A stretch of DNA of 64,000 bases from UBA4736 sp002404015 (GTDB lineage Bacteria; Chloroflexota; Dormibacteria; Dormibacterales; Dormibacteraceae). A program made the position numbers and the translations under genes. Position 1 is the stretch's first letter, and every line of letters begins with the position of its first letter. Positions 18,276 to 26,049 of this stretch are shown in pieces. The notes under the pieces are model-generated. The model saw only the letters and a list, made by a program, of their open reading frames with translations. It was not told the DNA's origin and did not search any database. The stretch covers positions 28,588 to 92,587 of the forward strand of contig DAIOCN010000010.1 of NCBI GenBank assembly GCA_036747295.1, in the 5' to 3' direction.

Positions 18276-19615
18276 CGAGCTGGCGCTCGATCCTCAGCGG
18301 CCCTCGCGGCCGGCTGACGCTGGGCCTGGCCCTGATCACGCTGTCGGTCGCCACCGAGTCGCTGATCGTGACGTCGATCATGCCCGTCATCGTCCGCGAC
18401 CTCGGCGGGCTGAACCTCTACGGCCTGGCCTTCAGCGCGTTCTTCCTGGCCGGGCTGGCGTCGATCCCGACGGCCGGCTGGATGGCGGACCGCTTCGGAC
18501 CCTCGCTGCCCTTCGTCGTGCTGATGGGAATCTTCCTGGCCGGCACCGTGGCCGCGAGCCTGGCGCCCAGCATGCCGGTGCTGGTGCTGGCCCGGGTCGC
18601 CCAGGGCTACGGCGCGGGGGCCCAGTTCACGATCTCGCAGAGCACGGTGGCGCGCGCGTTCGCGGAAGGCGCCCGCGTCAAGGTGCTGTCCCTCCTCTCC
18701 GCCACCTGGGTTTTGCCGAGCCTGGTCGGTCCAGCCCTGGGCAGCGTGATCGCCACCGCGTTTGGCTGGCGCTGGGCGTTCGCGGTGATCATCGCCCCGG
18801 CCCTGGCGGCCTTCCTGCTGACCTACCCCAGCCTGCGGCGCATCGGCCGGACGGCCTCGCAGCAGTCGACGCCTCTGCCCCTGGCCCGACCCCTGCTGGT
18901 CGCCGCGGGCGCCGGGCTCGTCGTCATCGGCCTCACCGCCGCCGCCTGGTGGGGGGCCCTCCTGTTCCTGGTCGGGCTGCCGGTCCTGGCGACCTCGCTT
19001 CGCCACGTGGTGCCCCCCGGCACCTTCGGCGCCCGCCGCGGGCTGCCCGCCATCGTGGCCGCCAGCTTCGTCCTGAACATGGCCTTCTACGCGGCCGCCA
19101 GCTTCGTGCCCCTGGTGTTGACGGGGGTCCGCCACACGTCGATCACGCAGGCTGGCATCGCGGTCACGGTGGCCACCTTCTCCTGGACGGTGGGCGTCTG
19201 GATCAACACCCAGCTGATCGGGCGCCTGCCACGCGAGCTGATCCTGACGGGCGCGGCGAGCCTGCTCCTGGCCGGCATCGCCGGCTTCGCCCTGGCGCTG
19301 GCGGGCGTGCCGCTGCTCTTCGCCTTTGCCGCCTGGGCGCTGGCCGGGGCGGGCATGGGGATCGTGTTCAACACCCTGACCCTGAACGCCATGGCGGCGG
19401 CTCCCAGGGGCGGCGAGGGCCAGGCGATGGGGGGCCGCAACCTCAGCTCCAGCCTGGGGACGGCCATGGGAACCGGGCTGGGCGGGGTGGCGATCGCGGC
19501 CGGCCATGCGCTGGGCCTGCCCCTCAGCTCCGAGCTGGCCGCCATCTACGCGTTCGCTCTGCTGTCGGCCCTGGCGACCATGGCGCTTGCCCACCGAGCC
19601 ACCCCCGCCGGCTGA
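18245..19615 (+). CDS. MFS transporter (drug:H+ antiporter-like)
   Basis: A 456-residue integral membrane protein with 12-14 predicted helices. The loop 2-3 motif appears as GWMADRFGPS, typical of the major facilitator superfamily, and the helix 5 region ATWVLPSLVGPALGS resembles the antiporter motif C. The GTG start lies 31 nt inside the preceding gene, so it is the last gene of the operon. It may export an intermediate or import the substrate. Confidence 0.85.
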   Translation: MAQAATAPELTSWRSILSGPRGRLTLGLALITLSVATESLIVTSIMPVIVRDLGGLNLYGLAFSAFFLAGLASIPTAGWMADRFGPSLPFVVLMGIFLAGTVAASLAPSMPVLVLARVAQGYGAGAQFTISQSTVARAFAEGARVKVLSLLSATWVLPSLVGPALGSVIATAFGWRWAFAVIIAPALAAFLLTYPSLRRIGRTASQQSTPLPLARPLLVAAGAGLVVIGLTAAAWWGALLFLVGLPVLATSLRHVVPPGTFGARRGLPAIVAASFVLNMAFYAAASFVPLVLTGVRHTSITQAGIAVTVATFSWTVGVWINTQLIGRLPRELILTGAASLLLAGIAGFALALAGVPLLFAFAAWALAGAGMGIVFNTLTLNAMAAAPRGGEGQAMGGRNLSSSLGTAMGTGLGGVAIAAGHALGLPLSSELAAIYAFALLSALATMALAHRATPAG

Positions 19616-19689
19616 GAGTCGATTGGGGGATTCCCTCAGCCGGGACCGGGGAGTGGGGGGTTGCGGCCGGTCGCGCGTTGTACTGGGGT

Positions 19690-20232
19690 ATGACCGGCGA
19701 CTATCAGGCGGGCTCCAAGGTGGACTTCGACCGGCTCTATGAGGTCACCTACCCCCGCCTTTTCGGAACGGTGTTGGCCATCGTTCGGGACCGCGCGGCG
19801 GCCGAGGATTGCGTGCAGGAGGCCTTCCTGCGCGCCTACCGACGCTGGTCGTCGTGGCGGGGCGAGGCCCCCGCGGAGGCGTGGATCTTCCGGATCGCGA
19901 TCAACGTGGCCATCTCGCATCGGCGGGCTGAACGGCTGCATGAGGTAGGCGAGCTGATCCGCCGGCTGGGGCGCCCGCAGCCCGAAGACCCCACCCGCCT
20001 CACCGATCCCGACCTGCTTCGCGAACTGCGAGCGCTGCCGCCCAAGCAGGCCGTGGCATTGATCCTCCGGCACGTTCACGGCTATACCAATCGGGAGATC
20101 GCGTTCGCCCTGGGCGTGCCCGAGCGGACGATCGCCTCCCGGCTGGCGGGCGCGCGCGCTCAGCTCAAGGTGCGGCTCCAGCCGGCTCTTTTGGGTACTC
20201 GGCGGGGCCACCGCGTCCCTACTGGCGACTGA
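19690..20232 (+). CDS. ECF-type RNA polymerase sigma factor
   Basis: A 180-residue sigma-70 family protein. Region 2 spans about residues 13-80 (YPRLFGTVLAIVRD, AEDCVQEAFLRAYRRW) and region 4 about 115-165 (LPPKQAVALILRHVHG, helix-turn-helix in NREIAFALGVPERTIASRL). No domain beyond regions 2 and 4. Three bases separate it from a membrane-anchored protein that is a candidate anti-sigma factor. I chose the ATG at 19690; the same frame is open further upstream only because it runs antisense-like through the MFS gene. Confidence 0.88.
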   Translation: MTGDYQAGSKVDFDRLYEVTYPRLFGTVLAIVRDRAAAEDCVQEAFLRAYRRWSSWRGEAPAEAWIFRIAINVAISHRRAERLHEVGELIRRLGRPQPEDPTRLTDPDLLRELRALPPKQAVALILRHVHGYTNREIAFALGVPERTIASRLAGARAQLKVRLQPALLGTRRGHRVPTGD

Positions 20233-20235
20233 TCA

Positions 20236-20871
20236 ATGGGAACGGGCAAAAACGCATTCGACGAATGGCTGGAAGGCGAGCTGCGGCACGCCGCGGGCCC
20301 CCAGAGGGGCCCGAGTCCACGGGCTGGCCAGTCCGCGTACCACGCCGCGTCCCTTAGCGGAGGAGTCCAAGTGAGCCTTATCTCGAACCTGGTGCAGGCG
20401 CTGACCACGAAGGCGGCGGCCGTCGTGGCGGCGTCCGCGCTTGTCGTCGGCGGGGGCGTGGCGGCAACCGCCGCCACAGGCAGCCCGAATCCGGTCAATT
20501 GGGGCCAGGCGGTGGTCCAACAGGTGCAGGCGTGCAAGGCGGAGCCGGCCTCGGAGGCGCCCGCCGCGTCCCGATCGCGCGACAACGTCGGCCAGTGCGT
20601 CAGTTCATTCGCGAAGCAGCACGCCAGCGAGGCCCGGGAGAATCACCCCACGCCGGAGGCAAGCGAGTCGCCCGAGGCCATTGGGACGCCGAAGGCCGAA
20701 AAGAGCCCTGAGCCGAAGGAAACCCCGGAGGCCAAGGAGTCGCCCGAGGCCGCGGAGTCGCCCCGGGCCAAGCAATCGCCTGAGGCAGACGGGCCCGGCG
20801 CCAGTGACAAGACGGGGGTCCGGACGGGCAAGCCGAGCCCGAAACCCGGCAACGGCGGCGGCCACAACTAG
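20236..20871 (+). CDS. Membrane-anchored protein with Pro-Glu-Ser-rich repeat tail, sigma-factor partner candidate
   Basis: A 211-residue protein: a charged N terminus (residues 1-45), one hydrophobic segment about 50-80 (KAAAVVAASALVVGGGVAATA), then a low-complexity tail from about 135 with repeats like SPEA, TPEA and KESPEA, ending GNGGGHN. It is coded 3 nt after the ECF sigma gene, so it may be its anti-sigma factor or membrane regulator, although no zinc-binding motif is visible. A strong GGAGGA site 6 nt before GTG 20371 could also start a shorter form that begins just ahead of the membrane segment. Confidence 0.65.
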   Translation: MGTGKNAFDEWLEGELRHAAGPQRGPSPRAGQSAYHAASLSGGVQVSLISNLVQALTTKAAAVVAASALVVGGGVAATAATGSPNPVNWGQAVVQQVQACKAEPASEAPAASRSRDNVGQCVSSFAKQHASEARENHPTPEASESPEAIGTPKAEKSPEPKETPEAKESPEAAESPRAKQSPEADGPGASDKTGVRTGKPSPKPGNGGGHN

Positions 20872-20926
20872 ACTCAGTTTCCAGATGGGGCCGGGCCTGA
20901 CTGCCCGGTCCCCCTTTGCGCCCAAC

Positions 20927-20932
20927 TAGAAT
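20927..20932 (+). promoter_or_regulatory. -10 box (TAGAAT) of the indolepyruvate oxidoreductase gene
   Basis: TAGAAT lies 10 nt before the GTG at 20943, giving a leader of only a few bases and no Shine-Dalgarno. Confidence 0.5.
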
Positions 20933-20942
20933 TTTCGGCATC

Positions 20943-23900
20943 GTGGCCACCGTCCGCCTGGACGACAAGTACACCCTCGAGGAGGGCACCGCCTTCATGA
21001 CGGGGGTGCAGGCGCTGGTCCGGCTCCCGATCGAGCAGGCCAAGCGCGATCGCGCGGCCGGCCTCAAGGTCGGTACCTTCATCAGCGGCTATCCCGGCTC
21101 GCCGCTGGGCGGCTACGACATCGCGCTGATGCAGGCCAAGCGATTCCTCGACCCGCTCGACATCCACTTCGTGCCCGGCCTCAACGAGGAGCTGGCCGCC
21201 GCCAACGTCTGGGGCAGCCAGATGACGGACGTGTTCGGCTCCTCCTACGACGGCGTCACCGGCATCTGGTACGGCAAGAGCCCGGGCGTCGACCGCTGCC
21301 TGGACATCTTCAAGCACGCCAACCTGGGGGGCGGCCCGCGCCACTCCGGGATGCTGGCGCTGGCCGCCGACGACCCCCAGGCCAAGAGCTCGACCCTGCC
21401 CAACAACAGCGAGTGGGACTTCGTCGCCTGCGGCATGCCGGTGCTCTTCCCGGCCAGCGTCTCCGAGTTCCTGGAGGTCGGCCTGCACGGTATCGCCCTC
21501 TCCCGCCTGACCGGGCTCTGGGTGGGCTTCAAGGCGGTCACCAACCTCTGCGACGGCGGGGCCTCGGTCCGGGTGGGTCCGAACCTGCCCCAAGTGGTGA
21601 TCCCCGACCTGCCCGGCTTCACCAAGCCGCACAGCTTCATCTTCTTCGCGCCCGGCTCGATCGAGCTGGAGCAGCACCTGTACGAGCAGCGCTTCCCGGC
21701 CGCCCACGCCTACGCCCGAGCCAACCGGCTGGACCGCATCGTCCAGGCGGGCCGCCGCGACCGGCTCGGCATGGTCGCCGCGGGCAAGACCTACAGCGAC
21801 CTGGTCCAGGCGCTCGCCGACATGGGGCTGGGCGACGCCCAGCTGGCGGAGCATGGCATCCGGGTGCTGAAGCTGGGAATGGTCTACCCGCTGGAGCCGA
21901 AGATCGTCCGCGAGTTCGCCGAGGGACTCGAGGAGATCGTGGTCGTCGAGGAGAAGCGCGACCTGGTCGAGGGCCAGCTGCGGAGTATCCTCTACCCGCT
22001 CGAGCGCCGGCCCCGGGTGGTCGGCAAGCGGGACGAGGACGGCCGGCCGCTGTTCCCGATCCATGGCGAGCTGGACGCCGATACGGTCGCTGAGCGTCTG
22101 GGGCCGCGCCTGCTGCACCTGCCGACCCGGCTGCCCGGCGTGGCGCGCCGGTTGAAAGAGCTGGAGGAGGTGCGAGGACGCCACTACCAGGAGTTCAGCC
22201 GGCGCACGCCCAACTACTGCCCCGGCTGCCCGCACAGCCGCTCCACCGTGTCGCTCGACGGCCAGCTCGTGGGTGGCGGCATCGGCTGCCATGGGATGGC
22301 GCCGCTGATGACGCAGGAGGAGCGGCAGACGATCAACGCCGCGCCGATGGGCGCCGAGGGCTCGGCGTTCATCGGGGTCGCGCCCTTCGTCGACCCCGAC
22401 CACTTCATTCAGAACGTAGGCGACGGGACCTTCTTCCACTCCGCCTCGCAGTCGCTCCGCGCGACCGTGGCGGCGGGGATCAACATCACCTTCAAGCTGC
22501 TCTACAACGGCCACGTCGCGATGACCGGCGGCCAGGACCCGACCGGCGTCCAGGACGTCCCCACGCTGACCCGCTACCTGGAGGCCGAGGGGGTGGCCCG
22601 GACCATCATCGTGTCCGAGAAGTACGACTCCTACCAGGGCCTGGAGTTCCCCGCCAACGCCAAGCTGTACCCGCGGGAGCGCTACGAGGACGCGGTGCGG
22701 GAGCTGCGCGAGGTGCCCGGTACCACCGTCCTCCTCTTCGACCAGGAGTGCGCAGCCGAGAAGCGCCGGGCGCGCAAGCGGGGCAAGCTGCCCGAGCCCC
22801 AGAAGTACGCCTTCATCAACGAGGACGTGTGCGAGGGCTGCGGGGACTGCGGCGACGTCTCCAACTGCATGTCCGTCCAGCCGGTGGAGACCGAGCTGGG
22901 CCGGAAGACCCAGATCCACCAGGCCTCCTGCAACAAGGACTACTCCTGCACGCGCGGCGACTGCCCCTCCTTCGTGACGGTCTACACGTCCAAGGGCCTG
23001 GTGCGCCGCACGGCTCCCGAGCTGGAAGCGGGCAGCGTCCCCGAGCCGGAGCGCAGGGTCAAGGTGCCGGCCGACGGCTACCGCGTGTATATGCCGGGGA
23101 TCGGGGGCACCGGCGTCGTGACCGCCAACCAGGTGCTGGCCTACGCGGCGCTGCTGGAAGGTCTCCAGGTCCACTCGCTGGACCAGACCGGGCTGGCCCA
23201 GAAGGGGGGCGCCGTGCTCTCCTCGCTGGTCCTTCTCGATGGCGAGCGGCCCTACTGGTCGAACAAGGTCGGCGTGGGCCGGGCCGACCTCATGCTGGCG
23301 CTGGACACCCTGGGCGCCGTTGCCCTGGTCAACGCCGACCGGATGTCGCCCGACCGGACCGTGGTGGTCGCCGACTCGACCGTTCAGCCGACGGCCGACG
23401 TGATCCGCCACGTCGAGCTCCTGATGCCCGGCCGGAGCGCCCTGCAGCGCGCGGTGGACGGCTTCAGCCGCGCCGCCGACAACGTGTGGTTGGAGGCGGG
23501 CAGGACCGCCGAGTCCCTCTTCGGCGACCAGATGCTGACGAACACGTTCATGCTCGGCGTGGCCTACCAGGCGGGCCTGCTGCCGATCTCCGGCCCCAAC
23601 CTCGAAGAGGCGATGCGGATGAACGGCGTCCAGGTCGACCGCAACCTGCAGGCGTTCCGTTATGGGCGCCTCTTCCAGCACGACCCGGCTGCCCTGGCCG
23701 CCCAGGTCGGCGAGCCGCTCCGCGACTACGACGCCGAGCGGCGCCGCTATCTCGGCAGGCTGAACGGATCCGGCGCCGCCTACGAGAGGCAGTTGGCGCG
23801 CTGCTCCGAGCTGCCCGAGGAGCTACGCCGGCAGCTGGCGATCCGGCTGGGGGAGCTGATCCAGTACCAGGACGTGCGCTACGCCGACCGCTACCTGGAC

Positions 23901-24452
23901 GAGGTGCTGGCGACCTGGGCCCGCGAGCAGGAGGTGCTGCCGGGCCGCAGCGACCTGACCGAAGCCGCCCTGCGCCAGCTCTACAAGCTGATGGCGTACA
24001 AGGACGAGTACGAGGTCGCTCGCCTGCTGCTGAAGGGGGAGTGGGCGGAGCGGATCCGCAACACGTTCGTGGAGCCCAGGGTGAAGTTCAACCTGCACCC
24101 GCCGTTCCTGCGCGAGCGCGGCCTTAAGAGCAAGCTCGAGCTGGGGAGCTGGTTCCGGCCAGTCCTCGGGGCGCTGATCCCGTTGCGGCGGCTCCGGGGA
24201 ACCTCCTTCGACCCCTTCGGGCGGGCCGAGGTCCGCCGCACCGAGCGCGAGCTGGCGGCCTGGTACACGGGGGTCCTGGGCCGGATCCGCTCCGAGCTGA
24301 CTGCCCAGAACCACCACGCGGCCCTGGCGGCGGCCGCGGCGCCGGACCGGATCCGCGGCTACGAGCAGATCAAGATGCGCAACGTCCAGGCCACGCGCGA
24401 GTACGTCGAGCGGAAGCTGGCCGAGATGCAGAAGGTCGCCGTCACGGCCTGA
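20943..24452 (+). CDS. Indolepyruvate:ferredoxin oxidoreductase (single-chain 2-oxoacid oxidoreductase)
   Basis: A 1169-residue enzyme that oxidatively decarboxylates aryl or branched 2-oxo acids to acyl-CoA and reduces ferredoxin. The N-terminal half has the pyrimidine and ThDP-binding domains (SGYPGSPLGGYD; cysteines 426 and 429 in NYCPGCPHS). A cysteine cluster starts CEGCGDC at residues 630-636 and continues to SCNKDYSCTRGDC, suiting an iron-sulfur centre. The C-terminal third starts with MPGIGGTG, the gamma-type domain. This fused architecture of about 1160 residues is common in aerobic bacteria. GTG 20943 fits the promoter; the open frame begins at 20916. Confidence 0.88.
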   Translation: MATVRLDDKYTLEEGTAFMTGVQALVRLPIEQAKRDRAAGLKVGTFISGYPGSPLGGYDIALMQAKRFLDPLDIHFVPGLNEELAAANVWGSQMTDVFGSSYDGVTGIWYGKSPGVDRCLDIFKHANLGGGPRHSGMLALAADDPQAKSSTLPNNSEWDFVACGMPVLFPASVSEFLEVGLHGIALSRLTGLWVGFKAVTNLCDGGASVRVGPNLPQVVIPDLPGFTKPHSFIFFAPGSIELEQHLYEQRFPAAHAYARANRLDRIVQAGRRDRLGMVAAGKTYSDLVQALADMGLGDAQLAEHGIRVLKLGMVYPLEPKIVREFAEGLEEIVVVEEKRDLVEGQLRSILYPLERRPRVVGKRDEDGRPLFPIHGELDADTVAERLGPRLLHLPTRLPGVARRLKELEEVRGRHYQEFSRRTPNYCPGCPHSRSTVSLDGQLVGGGIGCHGMAPLMTQEERQTINAAPMGAEGSAFIGVAPFVDPDHFIQNVGDGTFFHSASQSLRATVAAGINITFKLLYNGHVAMTGGQDPTGVQDVPTLTRYLEAEGVARTIIVSEKYDSYQGLEFPANAKLYPRERYEDAVRELREVPGTTVLLFDQECAAEKRRARKRGKLPEPQKYAFINEDVCEGCGDCGDVSNCMSVQPVETELGRKTQIHQASCNKDYSCTRGDCPSFVTVYTSKGLVRRTAPELEAGSVPEPERRVKVPADGYRVYMPGIGGTGVVTANQVLAYAALLEGLQVHSLDQTGLAQKGGAVLSSLVLLDGERPYWSNKVGVGRADLMLALDTLGAVALVNADRMSPDRTVVVADSTVQPTADVIRHVELLMPGRSALQRAVDGFSRAADNVWLEAGRTAESLFGDQMLTNTFMLGVAYQAGLLPISGPNLEEAMRMNGVQVDRNLQAFRYGRLFQHDPAALAAQVGEPLRDYDAERRRYLGRLNGSGAAYERQLARCSELPEELRRQLAIRLGELIQYQDVRYADRYLDEVLATWAREQEVLPGRSDLTEAALRQLYKLMAYKDEYEVARLLLKGEWAERIRNTFVEPRVKFNLHPPFLRERGLKSKLELGSWFRPVLGALIPLRRLRGTSFDPFGRAEVRRTERELAAWYTGVLGRIRSELTAQNHHAALAAAAAPDRIRGYEQIKMRNVQATREYVERKLAEMQKVAVTA

Positions 24453-24471
24453 TCCGCCGCCGTCCGGCGCG

Positions 24472-24903
24472 TCAGCCGCGGAGCGCGGTCCGCAGGCTGT
24501 CCAGCGCCGTCGTCAGATCCTGGACCTGCTCGCCGGGCAGGTCGGTGAGCAGCGCCTCGAGTACTCCGTCCCGGGCCCGGACCGCCGCTTCCCGGACTTC
24601 GCGACCCCTTTCCGTCAGGCCGGCGTAGGACCCGCGATGGTCGCTGCCGCAGCGCCGGCGTTCCACGAGCCCGTCCGACTGCAGGCGGTCGGCCAGGCGG
24701 CTGAGCCCGCTCGCCGACATCGCGAGCACAACCGCCAGCTCGTTGAGGCGCGTCGGTCCACGCCGGCCCAGCTCGTCCAGCATCTCGACCTCCTTGAGGG
24801 CGAGGCCGGTCGACCGCAGCAGGGCCGCCTCGACCAGGCCGGCCAGCCGGACCTGGGCGTGGTTGAGGGCTTCGAAGGCTCGGACGCTGGTATCGGTGCT
24901 CAT
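24472..24903 (-). CDS. MarR family transcriptional regulator
   Basis: A 143-residue winged-helix repressor. The HTH core reads LNELAVVLAMSASGLSRLADRLQSDGLVERR, with the usual wing after it (CGSDHRGSYAGLTERG). It is divergent from the yceI-like gene, and a perfect 16-bp palindrome at 24912-24927 lies between them. An upstream TTG at 24927 is in frame, but it lies inside that palindrome, so I prefer the ATG at 24903. It probably represses itself and the yceI-like gene and responds to a small phenolic or oxidant. Confidence 0.87.
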   Translation of the reverse strand: MSTDTSVRAFEALNHAQVRLAGLVEAALLRSTGLALKEVEMLDELGRRGPTRLNELAVVLAMSASGLSRLADRLQSDGLVERRRCGSDHRGSYAGLTERGREVREAAVRARDGVLEALLTDLPGEQVQDLTTALDSLRTALRG

Positions 24904-24911
24904 TGGAATGA

Positions 24912-24927
24912 TTGCTTCTGCAAGCAA
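24912..24927. promoter_or_regulatory. Palindromic MarR operator candidate
   Basis: TTGCTT-CTGC-AAGCAA is a perfect inverted repeat of 6-bp arms. It lies 8 bp upstream of the MarR ATG and 3 bp upstream of the yceI -35 box, the expected place for a MarR dimer to block both promoters. Confidence 0.65.
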
Positions 24928-24930
24928 GTA

Positions 24931-24959
24931 TTGGCAGCTGTTCGGAATTCACTTCTATT
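24931..24959 (+). promoter_or_regulatory. Promoter of the yceI-like gene
   Basis: -35 TTGGCA (24931-24936) and -10 TCTATT (24954-24959) are separated by exactly 17 bp. A GGAGG site follows at about 10 nt before the ATG, so this gene has a normal leader. Confidence 0.6.
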
Positions 24960-24978
24960 GCAGGAGGCAAACAGACAA

Positions 24979-25539
24979 ATGACAGAGCGATTCGAGATTG
25001 ACCCAGCCCATACGATGGTCGGCTTTTCGGTGAAGCACCTGGCCGTGAGCACGGTGCGGGGCAGCTTCGGCAAGTTCGAGGGGGCCTTCGAGGCCGACCG
25101 CGACAACTGGAAGAATGTCAGCGGCGAGCTGAAGATCGAGACCGCCAGCATCACGACCGGCAACGAGCAGCGCGACGGCCATCTTCAGTCCGGCGACTTC
25201 TTCGAGGCCGAGAAGTTCCCCTACATCACCTTCAAGGTCAAGGGCGTCGACCAGAAGGACCTGGGCAACTACCAAGTCTCGGGCGACCTCACGATCAAGG
25301 ACGTCACCCGCCCGGTGACCCTCGCGGCGACGGTCGAAGGCGAGATCGAGCACCCGTTCAAGCCGGGCAGCCAGCTGCTTTCGATCAGCGCGACCGGTGA
25401 GCTGAACCGGAAGGACTTCAGCCTGAACTGGGACGGCCTGGCCGGGGCGATCCCCATGGCCGGACACCAGATCAAGCTGCACATCGACGCCGAGGTGACC
25501 GCCAGCCCTGTGACCGCGGAAGTCACAGCACAGGCGTAA
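24979..25539 (+). CDS. YceI family polyisoprenoid-binding protein
   Basis: A 186-residue lipocalin-like beta-barrel. The family pattern is clear: FEIDPAHTMVGFSVKHLAVSTVRGSF near the start, then LKIETASITTGNEQRDGHL and FFEAEKFPYITF. No signal peptide is present, so the protein is cytoplasmic, as in many Gram-positive members. YceI proteins bind isoprenoid or fatty acid amide ligands. Control by the divergent MarR is likely. Confidence 0.92.
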   Translation: MTERFEIDPAHTMVGFSVKHLAVSTVRGSFGKFEGAFEADRDNWKNVSGELKIETASITTGNEQRDGHLQSGDFFEAEKFPYITFKVKGVDQKDLGNYQVSGDLTIKDVTRPVTLAATVEGEIEHPFKPGSQLLSISATGELNRKDFSLNWDGLAGAIPMAGHQIKLHIDAEVTASPVTAEVTAQA

Positions 25540-25605
25540 CCGCGGCTTTCCGCCTACACTCTCCCCGCCGGTGCTCAGCCGGCGGTGGAGAGGAGCGGAA
25601 GCAAC

Positions 25606-25851
25606 TTGGCGGACCAGACCATCGTCAGCCTCCCCAGCCGGGCCTGGGCGGACTGCGCCGTCATGGACCTGGCAGCTGCGGGCTGCTGCGCCCGCGTCCT
25701 GGACGAGCTCGACTGCGAGGGCCGCTGGCAGGTGCTGGTGTCCGGCAGCCGCGAGCAGATCGCCGAGCTGTGCGCCCTCCTGGCCTCCGAACCGGCGCCC
25801 GCTTTTCGGTGGGAGGCGTTCGTGAACTCCCTAGGCGGGCCCGCGGACTAG
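25606..25851 (+). CDS. Small uncharacterised protein
   Basis: An 81-residue protein that I do not recognise. It starts at a TTG with an AGGAG site 10 nt upstream; an in-frame GTG at 25585 would add seven residues. It has no signal peptide or membrane segment, a CC pair (GCCARVLDELDCEG) and a C-terminal EAFVNSLGG. A TACACT box at 25554-25559 could be its own promoter. It is followed by two strong hairpins. Confidence 0.5.
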   Translation: MADQTIVSLPSRAWADCAVMDLAAAGCCARVLDELDCEGRWQVLVSGSREQIAELCALLASEPAPAFRWEAFVNSLGGPAD

Positions 25852-25971
25852 CGGTCCAGCGCCCGTCGGCTACTCCACCGTCAGTGGCGCCATCCGACGC
25901 AGCCCCGATGGGAGCCGGCGAACCGGCCTGAACTGTCGAGTCCCCGAGATGCCGCGAGAGCAGGACCCTCC

Positions 25972-26024
25972 CTCCGCCTGCGGGCGGAGTTAGCAGGACC
26001 CCTCCCCCCGCAGGCGGGGGGAGG
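25972..26024. terminator. Two consecutive GC-rich hairpins between convergent genes
   Basis: Hairpin one is CTCCGCC-TGCG-GGCGGAG (25972-25989). Hairpin two has 11-bp perfect arms, CCTCCCCCCGC and GCGGGGGGAGG, with a two-base centre (26001-26024). They lie in the 198-nt gap between a plus and a minus gene, so they probably end both. The rest of the gap shows a weak resemblance to the dispersed 3'-end repeat but no gene. Confidence 0.6.
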
Positions 26025-26049
26025 AATAGATGGCGTGCGGAGTCTTGCG

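Noticed and set aside
20641..20790. Repeated GAG-TCG-CCC-like units that could suggest a CRISPR array
   Set aside because: They are short, in frame, with no spacers, and encode the Ser-Pro-Glu-Ala tail of a protein.
20874..23681. A 935-codon minus-strand frame
   Set aside because: It is the shadow of the indolepyruvate oxidoreductase, whose motifs are on the plus strand.
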